64,000 nucleotides of DNA from Peribacillus frigoritolerans_B (lineage in GTDB: Bacteria; Bacillota; Bacilli; Bacillales; DSM-1321): assembly GCF_044762665.1 (NCBI RefSeq), contig NZ_JBIWES010000003.1, forward strand, positions 124,001-188,000, read 5' to 3'. The position numbers were made by a program, and so were the translations under genes. Below are positions 43,274-51,507 of the stretch, piece by piece (position 1 is the stretch's first letter; the number at the start of each line of letters is the position of its first letter). Under the pieces are notes generated by a model. That model ran no database searches and had not been told where the DNA came from. It was given only the letters and a program-made list of their open reading frames with translations.

Positions 43274-44466
43274 ACATTTTTTACGATATCCCCACTGAAA
43301 ATTGGTACCACACTCATGAGAATGCGGAACTTTTCGCCGGCTCTGCCAAGGAAGAAATCAGCTATAAAAAGGACCATTCGAATCAACCTCTAATTCCAAT
43401 CACAATATTTCCGGGTAACCGGATGCTTGCCGTCGGAATTTTAACTGTTCCCAATCCCAAAAAGGAATCAGGTTTGGGTGGAAACCTGACCCTTTTTCGG
43501 GACCTATCATTATATTTATTGAAACATGGAATATTGGCGTATGTATTCACAGGAAATGCCCTTCATTCCGAGTCGATGAGAGGGTTTGTTTTTTCCTCCA
43601 TTTCAAACAAGTGGATCGAATGTAAAGTGCCCTTCCCTGACATCGTCTATAACCGTATCCCCTCGAGGAGCTATGAGGCGTCAGAGGAATTCCAACATCT
43701 TATAACACATTTTAAAGATTACCGAATGAATCTATTCAACCCCTGTTTTATAGATAAATATGTGATGTTCGAAGCATTAGTTGAAGATGGATCCCTCACC
43801 AATCACCTTCCGCCCACCATGATCTTACGAAACAGCAGTTGCCTTGATGCTTTCCTGAAGACCTACAGGCATATATACCTTAAACCATGCAAAGGAAGCC
43901 AAGGGAAAGGCATCTATACCATTATCAAAAATGATGATGATACTCTATTGTTCAATAGCTTAAAACATAGTGAGTCCTTCCCGGATTTTGCATCCTTCTG
44001 GGAAACGAAAAAAAGGGATTTATTAAAAAGGAGCTATCTTGCTCAACAGGCGATCACACCAAAAAAACTTGTTGGACATCGTTATGATTACCGGATTCTC
44101 GTCCATTATGAAAAAGGTTTTTATAAAGTGACCGGCAAAGCGGTAAGGATGTCACAAACTCAGGAAATCACCACCCACACTCCCCGAGGCGGGAAGCTTT
44201 TTCCTTATCAAGACCTGCAATCAAAAAGCCTGAATCTAAAATTAGCGAATATCGCCCAGAAATGCGGAGAGATACTTTCAAAAAAAATCGGGTTTCTCGG
44301 AGAGTTTTCCATTGATATAGGGGAAGACGAATCGGGCGCACTCTTCATATACGAAGTGAACTCAAAGCCCATGCAATTCGATGAGGAGGAAATTGAAACA
44401 AACAGGCTTTTGCATTTAAAAAATCTTTTCATTGAATTAACTTTTCCCAACCTGACAATAAAATAA
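43270..44466 (+). CDS. YheC/YheD-family ATP-grasp protein 4
   Basis: 398 residues. ATP-grasp motifs are IYLKPCKGSQGKGIYTI near residue 205 and LFIYEVNSKPMQFDEEE near residue 362. It starts at ATG inside the overlap ATGA with gene 3, so translation should be coupled. Its sequence has drifted most from the others, with a shorter N-terminal domain than genes 1 and 3. Followed by yheE. Confidence 0.8.
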   Translation: MNIFYDIPTENWYHTHENAELFAGSAKEEISYKKDHSNQPLIPITIFPGNRMLAVGILTVPNPKKESGLGGNLTLFRDLSLYLLKHGILAYVFTGNALHSESMRGFVFSSISNKWIECKVPFPDIVYNRIPSRSYEASEEFQHLITHFKDYRMNLFNPCFIDKYVMFEALVEDGSLTNHLPPTMILRNSSCLDAFLKTYRHIYLKPCKGSQGKGIYTIIKNDDDTLLFNSLKHSESFPDFASFWETKKRDLLKRSYLAQQAITPKKLVGHRYDYRILVHYEKGFYKVTGKAVRMSQTQEITTHTPRGGKLFPYQDLQSKSLNLKLANIAQKCGEILSKKIGFLGEFSIDIGEDESGALFIYEVNSKPMQFDEEEIETNRLLHLKNLFIELTFPNLTIK

Positions 44467-44529
44467 CACCTCCAGCTGCCGTTTTCCATTATAATTAAAT
44501 GAGAAACTGTATATATGGAGGTAATACAT

Positions 44530-44733
44530 ATGATCACCCATTTTCAATGGGCACCATTGCATAAGAATCTGCCAGGATGGAAAATTTCCTTTTATTTCAA
44601 CAAGCAGGCAGTCCAAGCATTGTATCATAAAGATGGATCCATCGAGTGGACAGCCAATCCGCCTTCCGAAACAGATGAAACCAGACTCAAAAGCATGATA
44701 CACGATTTAATGATCTTCCATGTATATGAATGA
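44530..44733 (+). CDS. yheE: YheE family small protein
   Basis: 67 residues, MITHFQWAPLHKNLPGWKIS and a C-terminal DLMIFHVYE. It matches the small YheE protein that follows yheD in B. subtilis. The ATG at 44530 has GGAGG 8 nt upstream. Function unknown; grouping with YheC/D suggests a spore-coat link. Confidence 0.75.
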   Translation: MITHFQWAPLHKNLPGWKISFYFNKQAVQALYHKDGSIEWTANPPSETDETRLKSMIHDLMIFHVYE

Positions 44734-44818
44734 ACCCTCAATACATTCATGAAATCGCTAAACGGAATAAAAAAAACTCCTTTGCCTAAACTAAAGAAAA
44801 GGCTAGGAGGGATTTATT

Positions 44819-45007
44819 TTGGATAAAGAAAAAATGACATTTTTGAAGGATACCGAATATGATGGCAAGGACTCCGTTTATTTAGATATCGACCGTATCA
44901 TCAATGAAGGAATGGCGGGCGGAAATGTGTATGAAGTCGCTAACCTTCAGAACATCGAAGAAGCACATGATTTTTATGATGAAACAGATCCCAATATCAA
45001 TAAATAA
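44819..45007 (+). CDS. Small acidic protein of unknown function
   Basis: 62 residues, strongly acidic, containing DSVYLDIDRIINEGMAGGNV. It begins at TTG with AGGAGG exactly 8 nt upstream; an ATG five codons in is possible. I do not recognise the family. The excellent ribosome binding site supports a real gene. Confidence 0.65.
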   Translation: MDKEKMTFLKDTEYDGKDSVYLDIDRIINEGMAGGNVYEVANLQNIEEAHDFYDETDPNINK

Positions 45008-45070
45008 CAATGGCGGGCGCTCTTATGGAGAGCCCTCCTTTATATCAATCAGAGCGGTAAAAAGACAAAA

Positions 45071-45895
45071 TCAAATAGTTCCATTCTCCATCACATTCAA
45101 AACATTTTCGTTTAATATCGATGTAATGATATGCTCTGAATCCCATTCATGCCCAGATATCTCGATAAGGGGATAGCGATTCGGTAAAACGACCTGCTGT
45201 ATTTCATGAACGGTCAGCCCTTGAGAATGCAAGAGGAAAATTTCCCCTCGGAGATTTTCAAGATAATCAAGTTTTTTCCGAAACATTTCCTTCCCATCAG
45301 GAACATACCCAGCATGGCAGCAAAACACTTCCCCGAAGTCATATTGAAGCAATCTTTTTATGGAATCGATGATGACCGGAACAGACTCTTCCCGTAAGAC
45401 AAGCTTTGTTTTTGGGGTTACGAAAAGGTCTCCTGAAAAGAGTACGCCATTATTGTGATTCAAATACACCATATGGTCCTTTGAATGACCTGGGGTAAAA
45501 ATCGGCTCCCACGTTTGGGTACGGGAATGAATGGCCTTCCCTAGCGGCTCAGCTTTAAAGGCATCTCTCTTTCCCCAGAAAACTTTACGATATTCAGGAT
45601 ATACTGCATCCTTTGCACAAACCTCAACCGACATCGGGTGAATGAAAAGAGGTACCTTTTTATGCTCCTGTATCCAAGCAGCGCCCCCAGTATGGTCTTC
45701 ATGATAGTGAGTCAGGGCCACTGAGTCGAAGTCTGCGGACTCATAGAATGGAATGAGCTCTTCCATTAAAATCTGTGCTCCAGTATCTATCAATAGGCCA
45801 TCCGTTAAAAAGACATAAACACTCATCCCCGCCTTGTTCCCGCCAGGAGTCCCATGCACACAAACGACATCATTTATCGTCTTAATCTCTATCAT
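45071..45895 (-). CDS. MBL-fold metallohydrolase
   Basis: 274 residues. The zinc motif is LTHYHEDHTGGAAW near residue 61, followed by TPGHSKDHMVYL, LFSGDLFV and a CCHAGYVPDG segment, in line with glyoxalase II-like hydrolases. Substrate unknown. It is convergent with the small acidic gene and divergent from the glycerol dehydrogenase remnant. GGAGG-type SD precedes its start. Confidence 0.82.
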   Translation of the reverse strand: MIEIKTINDVVCVHGTPGGNKAGMSVYVFLTDGLLIDTGAQILMEELIPFYESADFDSVALTHYHEDHTGGAAWIQEHKKVPLFIHPMSVEVCAKDAVYPEYRKVFWGKRDAFKAEPLGKAIHSRTQTWEPIFTPGHSKDHMVYLNHNNGVLFSGDLFVTPKTKLVLREESVPVIIDSIKRLLQYDFGEVFCCHAGYVPDGKEMFRKKLDYLENLRGEIFLLHSQGLTVHEIQQVVLPNRYPLIEISGHEWDSEHIITSILNENVLNVMENGTI

Positions 45896-45986
45896 TCAAT
45901 TTCCTCCCCATCATTGTACAAAAATAGTTTCATCTTCCTTTTTTTAACTTTACTATAATAAATGTAGTACCACTTTACCTTTTTGA

Positions 45987-46325
45987 CAAGGAAATATCGG
46001 AATAATTAACCTGGATGAAAATGCAGGATTATTGCATAATCGCCCGGAAAAAGTGGGCATTTTAGTCCAGCTTGGGCTAGAAGGGAAATTCTCGGAAATC
46101 AAACAATTGCTTCCAATCTACCAGGAGCTTAAATTGCCGATGACATTGGTTGATATTGGTCTGACCGTTGAACATAAGGCGGAACTTCAACAGATTGCAG
46201 CCCAGTCTGTCAAAGAAGGTGAAGACATCCAACTTTTTTTCCCTGATATCAACAAGGAAAAAGTGGCAGCCGCCATGGAAAACCTTGAAATCCTCACAAA
46301 CGATGCAAGCCAATCCATGGACTAA
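45987..46325 (+). pseudogene. gldA: C-terminal fragment of glycerol dehydrogenase
   Basis: The frame stays open from just after a TGA at 45984 to the stop at 46325. Its translation LLHNRPEKVGILVQLGLEGK, then LKLPMTLVDIGL and VAAAMENLEIL, resembles the last ~100 residues of GldA-type glycerol dehydrogenase (HGEKVAFGTLVQLVLE, GLPVTLADLG, AAILTADLLG). The N-terminal two thirds with the NAD and zinc sites are absent, and no good ribosome binding site precedes the TTG at 46032. It is a remnant, next to an IS insertion. Confidence 0.8.
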
Positions 46326-46326
46326 A

Positions 46327-46354
46327 AAACGATGGGGTTTTTACCCCATCGTTT
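46327..46354. terminator. 28-bp hairpin, left target duplicate
   Basis: Arms AAACGATGGGG and CCCCATCGTTT form an 11-bp stem. It is an exact copy of 47672-47699, so it is the target duplication of the IS. The A tract on its left gives a T tail on the minus strand. Confidence 0.9.
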
Positions 46355-46358
46355 CAGA

Positions 46359-46403
46359 CTGTAGACAAACTCGATGAAAATCGAGTTTGTCTACAGTTTT
46401 TTT
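46359..46403 (+). terminator. Terminator at left IS end
   Basis: 17-bp perfect stem beginning CTGTAGACAAACTCGAT with loop GAAA, followed by seven T. It should block transcription into the element from the left. Confidence 0.9.
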
Positions 46404-46638
46404 GGGCTTGTACAAATTTTGACGTTGATTTCCACTTCAGGCACTCGCTTTCCGCGGGCGGTCCGGGAGCCTCCTCGGCGCACTTGCGCCTGTGGGGTCT
46501 CCCTTGGACTCGCTATTCCCGCAGGAGTCTCGCACCTTCCGTTCCAATCAACTATGTTTAAAATTTCAGATAGAACTCCTTTTTGCCTACAGTCTTTTTT
46601 GTTTTAAAATAGAACTATTAAAACTTGAGGTGATGAGG

Positions 46639-47561
46639 ATGCTTTCGAAACATAATTCTAATCAGCGAGATCAACTTGAAATAATTACTTTAGATCAACT
46701 GGTTCCGGCGAATCATTTGGTTCGTAAAATGGAGGCTTCCATTGACTTCACTTTCATTTATGACTTGGTTATAGTTATGTATTCAGAGGTAGGACGCCCA
46801 AGTATTGATCCAGTTATCTTAGTTAAACTGACATTCATTCAATATACCTTCGGTATTCGTTCCATGCGTAAAACGATTGAAGAAGTTGAAACAAATATGG
46901 CTTACCGTTGGTTCTTAGGCTATGGTTTCCATGATAAAGTACCTCATTTCTCAACGTTCGGGAAAAATTATGAGCGACGCTTTAAAGATACAGACCTGTT
47001 TGAACAGATTTTCTATCGCATCTTAATGACAGCTGCTGAAAGAAAGTTAATAAGTGCTAAACACATATTTGTCGATTCCACACATGTGAAAGTCAATGCG
47101 AATAAGCGTAAATTTGAAAAGAAAATCGTACGCAAAGAAACACGAGCATATCAAGGACGTCTTCAAGATGAAATAAATCAAGATCGTGAAAACCATGGAA
47201 AGAAGCCTTTTCCACCAGATAAATTTGATAAGGAAGAAACCAAAGCAATTAAAGAAAGTACTACGGATCCTGAGAGTGGTACTGAAAGCAAAGACTATCA
47301 AAAAGTAGTGACACGGCATATCTGGCAAGCATATGTGGAAGAAGCAGATCATCTGCGTCATCATCAAGATGTAAAACTTATATATGCGAAACGCAAAAAA
47401 ACGATTGAGCCTGTATTCGCAGATGCAAAAGAAAAGCATGGTATGCGTTGGACTACTTTAAGGGACTTAAAAAATTGTCGATGCAAACGATGTCTACTTT
47501 CGCTGCCATTAATTTAAAGAAGATGGCCACTTGGACATGGAAAGGTCCTAAAATGGCTTAA
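46639..47561 (+). pseudogene. IS1182-family transposase, internally deleted and frameshifted
   Basis: Begins MRMLSKHNSNQRDQLEI. The N-terminal half is typical (VRKMEASIDF, YRWFLGYGFHDKVPHFSTF, FVDSTHVKVNANKRK). STTDPESG is joined directly to TESKDYQKVVTRH near 47280: about 130-150 residues are missing in frame, including the central part of the DDE domain. After RDLKN near 47475 one base has been gained or lost in an A run; in the other frame the normal tail LSMQTMSTFAAINLKKMATWTWKG continues to TAA at 47561. The gene is therefore dead. Confidence 0.87.
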
Positions 47562-47624
47562 CATAGTGGCTCGAAGAGCCCAAATCTCTTATCCTTTGGT
47601 CAAAATTTCAAGGGAATTTTAAAA

Positions 47625-47659
47625 GGGGTTCGGAATTTTTTAAATTCCGAACCCCTTTT
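47625..47659 (+). terminator. Terminator at right IS end
   Basis: 14-bp stem GGGGTTCGGAATTT / AAATTCCGAACCCC then TTTT, just inside the right inverted repeat. Confidence 0.9.
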
Positions 47660-47671
47660 GTCTACAAACTG

Positions 47672-47699
47672 AAACGATGGGGTTTTTACCCCATCGTTT
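47672..47699. terminator. 28-bp hairpin, right target duplicate
   Basis: Identical to 46327-46354, here with a T tract on its right. It lies 34 bp from the stop of the convergent SDR gene. Confidence 0.9.
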
Positions 47700-47733
47700 T
47701 TTTAATTCCTTCACGTTGTTCATTTAAAAGTAA

Positions 47734-48774
47734 TTAAAGAAGACTTTCTGTCTGTTTCCATAACCCAAGGAGATCACTTTCATGTTGTCTGAGGATGCCT
47801 GCTTTTCTAGCAGATTCCGGACGGCCCTTTTCCCAATTCCATATATCTTCGAGAGTTTCTGTTAGGGGACGGAATGTTAGTCCATTATTGATGGCTTTAT
47901 CGTTGTCGACAGCCAAAAACCCATTCAAAGGTTCCTTACCTCCTGGTAAAGGGAATTCTTCTGGTATCCATAAAGGCATTTCTCCCCACGGCTCTACTTT
48001 ATTGTCATTTAAAAATTTTTCAGAGACCCATGTAAAGGCAGCATTACTTCTTGTAACCTTTTTGCAGCCTTCAAGTAATTGCCCCATAGTCAGTGTGTAA
48101 TCTGGTCCAACGGCATTATACGTACCTGTCATGCTTTTTTCTATCATTTGGATGATCCATTGAGCCAAGTCCCTTGCATCGATAACTTGGATTGGACGTC
48201 CAGGGCGGCCAGGAGCTAAAATTTCTCCCCCTTCCGCTATTCTTTTAAGCCAGTACGGCAATCGGTCAGTATAATCATATGGACCTACTATTTGCCCGGC
48301 ACGAATTGACAAGACTTTCCCCGGCAGTTCTTTTTCAGCTACTTTTTCGCTTAATGATTTTAACGGTCCATAATATTCACCGTATATCGGTCCAGCAGTC
48401 CCGCGGGATATTTCTTCTGCTTTATCTTCATTTAGTGAATGAACCTCTCCATTTTCATCAATACCTGGTTCGGTTGGATCACTATAAACTGAGATGCTTG
48501 AAATATATGTATAATGTTTAACTTGATTAAGCAATCTGCAAGATTTCAATACAGTTCGAGGGATAAAACCTGATGTGTCAATGACTGCATCCCACTGTCT
48601 TCCTTTCAACATTTCAAGATCCCCATCGCGGTCCCCTCTTAACTGTTCTATTTCGGGAAAAACATAAGGGTCGCTTCCACGATTAAAAAGTGTGACAATA
48701 TGCCCTTTCCCTATCGCAGCTTTTGCTAAATACCGGCCTAAAAAGCGTGTACCGCCCAATATTAAAATGTTCAT
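47734..48774 (-). CDS. NAD-dependent epimerase/dehydratase-like SDR protein
   Basis: 346 residues. The Rossmann motif ILGGTRFLGRYLAKAA is at residues 4-19, with a dinucleotide-binding N-terminal domain and a HYTYISSISVYSD segment in place of the usual catalytic Ser-Tyr-Lys region. Atypical extended SDR proteins of this type often act on nucleotide sugars or serve as regulators or RNA-binding proteins. The substrate is unknown. Divergent from the PucR-type regulator gene. Confidence 0.8.
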   Translation of the reverse strand: MNILILGGTRFLGRYLAKAAIGKGHIVTLFNRGSDPYVFPEIEQLRGDRDGDLEMLKGRQWDAVIDTSGFIPRTVLKSCRLLNQVKHYTYISSISVYSDPTEPGIDENGEVHSLNEDKAEEISRGTAGPIYGEYYGPLKSLSEKVAEKELPGKVLSIRAGQIVGPYDYTDRLPYWLKRIAEGGEILAPGRPGRPIQVIDARDLAQWIIQMIEKSMTGTYNAVGPDYTLTMGQLLEGCKKVTRSNAAFTWVSEKFLNDNKVEPWGEMPLWIPEEFPLPGGKEPLNGFLAVDNDKAINNGLTFRPLTETLEDIWNWEKGRPESARKAGILRQHESDLLGLWKQTESLL

Positions 48775-48953
48775 AAGATCTCCTCCTCTTTAACGATATT
48801 CCATAAAGCATACGCAATACCCTTTCCTAACATTAATAATACTTGCAACCTTTCTTTGGTTTTCCCTTCGGAAAATCTAGAAATATCCTAATCTTTTGAA
48901 CTTTATGCTTTTTCGCTATAATGATATGGAAAGGGAGAAAGAAGGTGGAACCG

Positions 48954-49838
48954 ATGCTTGAAAATCTTAAACAAAAATTCCCAAACGCTCTTACCAATAA
49001 AAAGGATACAGATGATATTTCTAATTATGTTTGGTTTGAAGACTCCAGAAGTATACTTGGCATTCCCCATTCAGAAATCACAGCCGAAGAAATCCGTTTA
49101 TTGGAACTGCTTTTTGCTCCTTCCATAAACCCAAATAACCTCAATGCACATCCAGGCTCATCATGGAAAAATTTTTTATCCGAACCGAATGAACCATTGC
49201 CTTTAACGAGCTGGGAGAATGTTCGATTCCTTCATTTCAAGTTGACTCATGATGATTTTTCCAACTCCGATTTTGAAGAGGCCTTCCTCGCTTTCGTTCC
49301 ATCTGACGCAGCTATTATCTGGGAAAATGAGACGGCAGGAGTTTTAATTGAACCGGACAAGGATGAACCATTATCGAATAAAGAACTGTTCGCCATTTCT
49401 TCCACGCTTGAAAGTGACTTTTATGTAAAGACACGTATGTTCACCGGGCGCTTTCACCCTGTAGATCAAGACCTTCACCATCACTGGACTCAGGAGAAAA
49501 AGTGTTTTGAATTGGCACAGGTGCATCTGCCGGATATAAAGGTGACTGATTTGGCAGACATCATCCCATACTCATTAATAAATGATCCATCCTTTAAAAA
49601 TGCAAATTGGTTTATCAATGAAATTCTTGGCAAGACCAAGCAGGATACTGAGCTTATCAAAACGGTTAAAATGTATATCGAATGTAATTCCAATGCCACA
49701 TATGCCGCCAAACAGCTTTATATACATCGGAACAGCTTACAATACCGAATCGATAAATTCTCTGAAAGAACTGGTCTAGATATTAAAAACTTCCGTCATG
49801 CCCTTACTGCATACTTGATACTTTTACTGAATGATTAA
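48954..49838 (+). CDS. PucR/CdaR-type helix-turn-helix regulator
   Basis: 294 residues. The C-terminal AKQLYIHRNSLQYRIDKFSERTGLDIKNFRHALTAYLILLL (about 246-293) is the PucR-type HTH, and the preceding KTVKMYIECNSNATYA is typical too. The N-terminal part has no recognised ligand domain. I chose the ATG at 48954 with GAAGGTGG upstream. It is followed by the sugar-transport ATPase gene msmX (113-bp gap), which it may control. Confidence 0.75.
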   Translation: MLENLKQKFPNALTNKKDTDDISNYVWFEDSRSILGIPHSEITAEEIRLLELLFAPSINPNNLNAHPGSSWKNFLSEPNEPLPLTSWENVRFLHFKLTHDDFSNSDFEEAFLAFVPSDAAIIWENETAGVLIEPDKDEPLSNKELFAISSTLESDFYVKTRMFTGRFHPVDQDLHHHWTQEKKCFELAQVHLPDIKVTDLADIIPYSLINDPSFKNANWFINEILGKTKQDTELIKTVKMYIECNSNATYAAKQLYIHRNSLQYRIDKFSERTGLDIKNFRHALTAYLILLLND

Positions 49839-49951
49839 TTTCCAATGTAAACACTTTTTTGTGCAATGTGCCCATACTTTTTTCTAAACCTATAGCTTAG
49901 ACTATAGCTAATTGGTACAAGTAATCTAAGAGTTTAAAAGGGGGATTTTTC

Positions 49952-51097
49952 ATGGCAGAGTTAGTGTTGGATCATATATTCAAGATTTATGATAAAAAGG
50001 TGACGGCTGTTAAAGACTTCAACCTTCGTGTTGCCGATAAGGAATTCATAGTTTTTGTGGGACCTTCAGGCTGCGGCAAATCGACGACATTAAGGATGAT
50101 TGCCGGACTGGAAGACATTTCTCAAGGGGATTTATACATAGACGGCAAGCGAGTCAATGATGTCCCCCCTAAAGATCGCGATATTGCGATGGTTTTCCAG
50201 AACTATGCCTTATATCCTCATATGTCCGTATTTGACAATATGGCATTCGGTTTAAAGCTCAGGAAAACGCCAAAAGCGGAAATCAAGCAAAGAGTCAATG
50301 AAGCGGCAAGGATTCTCGGCCTTGAAGAGCTGTTAAACAGGAAACCTAAAGCACTTTCGGGTGGTCAGCGCCAGCGTGTGGCACTTGGCCGTGCAATTGT
50401 AAGGGACGCAAAAGTTTTCTTGATGGATGAGCCATTATCCAATCTCGACGCAAAGCTGCGGGTTCAAATGCGTGCGGAAATAGCTAAACTGCATAAACGG
50501 CTCGACACCACAACGATATATGTCACACATGATCAAACAGAGGCAATGACCATGGCGACACGTCTTGTTGTAATGAAAGATGGCATCATCCAACAGGTCG
50601 GTGCTCCAAAGGATGTTTATGAGAAACCAATAAACGTTTTCGTCGGCGGCTTTATCGGATCGCCTGCCATGAACTTCTTTACCGGAACATTAAAAGAAGG
50701 CACAATTAAAATAGGCGAACAAACGCTTGAAATACCTGAATTAAAGATGAAAATGCTACGTGATCAAGGATATGTCGGAAAAGATGTAATCCTTGGCATC
50801 CGTCCGGAGGATTTCCATAATGAAGGAGCTTATTTCACGGAATCCCCTAACACTACATTCACGACCCAAATTGATGTAGCCGAACTCATGGGCGCGGAGA
50901 TCATGCTCTACTCCACATTAGAGGGGCAAGACTTCGTTGCAAGGGTCGATGCCAATAACATTATCCAGGCAGGCGAAAAGATCGAACTTGCCCTCGACAT
51001 GAATAAAGCACACTTTTTTGATAAAGGGACGGAACATCGCATTTTAGTTGAAGAAGATGAACAGATGCAGGAAAGCATGAAGTTATCTGCCAATTAA
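49952..51097 (+). CDS. msmX: Multi-sugar ABC transporter ATPase (MsmX/UgpC type)
   Basis: 381 residues. Walker A VGPSGCGKSTTLRM near residue 36, signature LSGGQRQRVALGRA near 134, Walker B VFLMDEPLSNLDAKLR near 155, and a C-terminal TOBE-type regulatory domain from about residue 235. In B. subtilis MsmX is a shared ATPase for several carbohydrate importers; no permease gene is present here either, which fits. AAAGGGGG precedes the ATG. No cre site was seen. Confidence 0.9.
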   Translation: MAELVLDHIFKIYDKKVTAVKDFNLRVADKEFIVFVGPSGCGKSTTLRMIAGLEDISQGDLYIDGKRVNDVPPKDRDIAMVFQNYALYPHMSVFDNMAFGLKLRKTPKAEIKQRVNEAARILGLEELLNRKPKALSGGQRQRVALGRAIVRDAKVFLMDEPLSNLDAKLRVQMRAEIAKLHKRLDTTTIYVTHDQTEAMTMATRLVVMKDGIIQQVGAPKDVYEKPINVFVGGFIGSPAMNFFTGTLKEGTIKIGEQTLEIPELKMKMLRDQGYVGKDVILGIRPEDFHNEGAYFTESPNTTFTTQIDVAELMGAEIMLYSTLEGQDFVARVDANNIIQAGEKIELALDMNKAHFFDKGTEHRILVEEDEQMQESMKLSAN

Positions 51098-51098
51098 A

Positions 51099-51134
51099 CG
51101 TAAAAAGACCCATTCATAATGGGTCTTTTTACGT
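51099..51134. terminator. Bidirectional terminator after msmX
   Basis: 16-bp perfect stem CGTAAAAAGACCCATT / AATGGGTCTTTTTACG with a 4-nt loop, between convergent genes. Confidence 0.9.
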
Positions 51135-51155
51135 TTATTCAAATAAAGGAATGGT

Positions 51156-51398
51156 TCATTCTTGGACCAATACCACTTCATCATGTCCGCATTCAGGGCA
51201 TTTCATGAGATGCGGGCATTGACCTTTTTGAAGGGATTGAGGGTATCCGTCGTTTTCTTTAAGTATGTCGATATCCATATAAGCACTGTAATCATCAGCA
51301 TAATCCATGAATTTCCCTTTATCCTCAAGGTCATTGCCGCATTCCGGGCAATTCACATGGATTTTTCTTAGACCGTTGCAAAGCGGGCATATAGACAT
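51156..51398 (-). CDS. Small zinc-ribbon protein
   Basis: 80 residues with three cysteine pairs: CPLCNG (residues 4-9), CPECGND (17-23) and CPECGHDE (67-74). Zinc-ribbon, presumably structural. An acidic middle part (DYADDYSAYMDIDILKENDG) separates them. AGGAGG precedes the ATG. Function unknown. Confidence 0.75.
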   Translation of the reverse strand: MSICPLCNGLRKIHVNCPECGNDLEDKGKFMDYADDYSAYMDIDILKENDGYPQSLQKGQCPHLMKCPECGHDEVVLVQE

Positions 51399-51467
51399 TG
51401 TTTTTCCTCCTGTTCCCGTTACTTATGATTTCAGTATTTGTCGATTCCATTATTTTAACACATGGAA

Positions 51468-51495
51468 ACACCCTCCCTAATACCAGAGGGAGGGC
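51468..51495 (-). terminator. Terminator of fumarase gene
   Basis: 8-bp stem CCCTCCCT / AGGGAGGG with an 8-nt loop, and a short T tail on the minus strand. Confidence 0.6.
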
Positions 51496-51507
51496 ATTTC
51501 TATGCAA

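Larger units (their letters stand above)
46355..47671 (+). mobile_element. Defective IS1182-family insertion sequence
   Basis: 1317 bp. The ends CAGACTGTAGACAAA and CAGTTTGTAGACAAA (right end read on the minus strand) are inverted repeats differing at two bases. Both flanks carry the same 28 bp (46327-46354 and 47672-47699). Inside each end lies a terminator hairpin, at 46359-46403 and 47625-47659, so the element is insulated from its host. Its transposase has lost its middle part and is frameshifted, so it cannot move by itself. A GC-rich leader at 46420-46560 is shared with two other places in the window. Confidence 0.9.

Noticed and set aside
46374..46607. Plus-strand ORFs across the IS leader (RAVREPPRRTCACGVSLG-like)
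   Set aside because: They translate the GC-rich dispersed repeat and have no ribosome binding site. The transposase starts at 46639.
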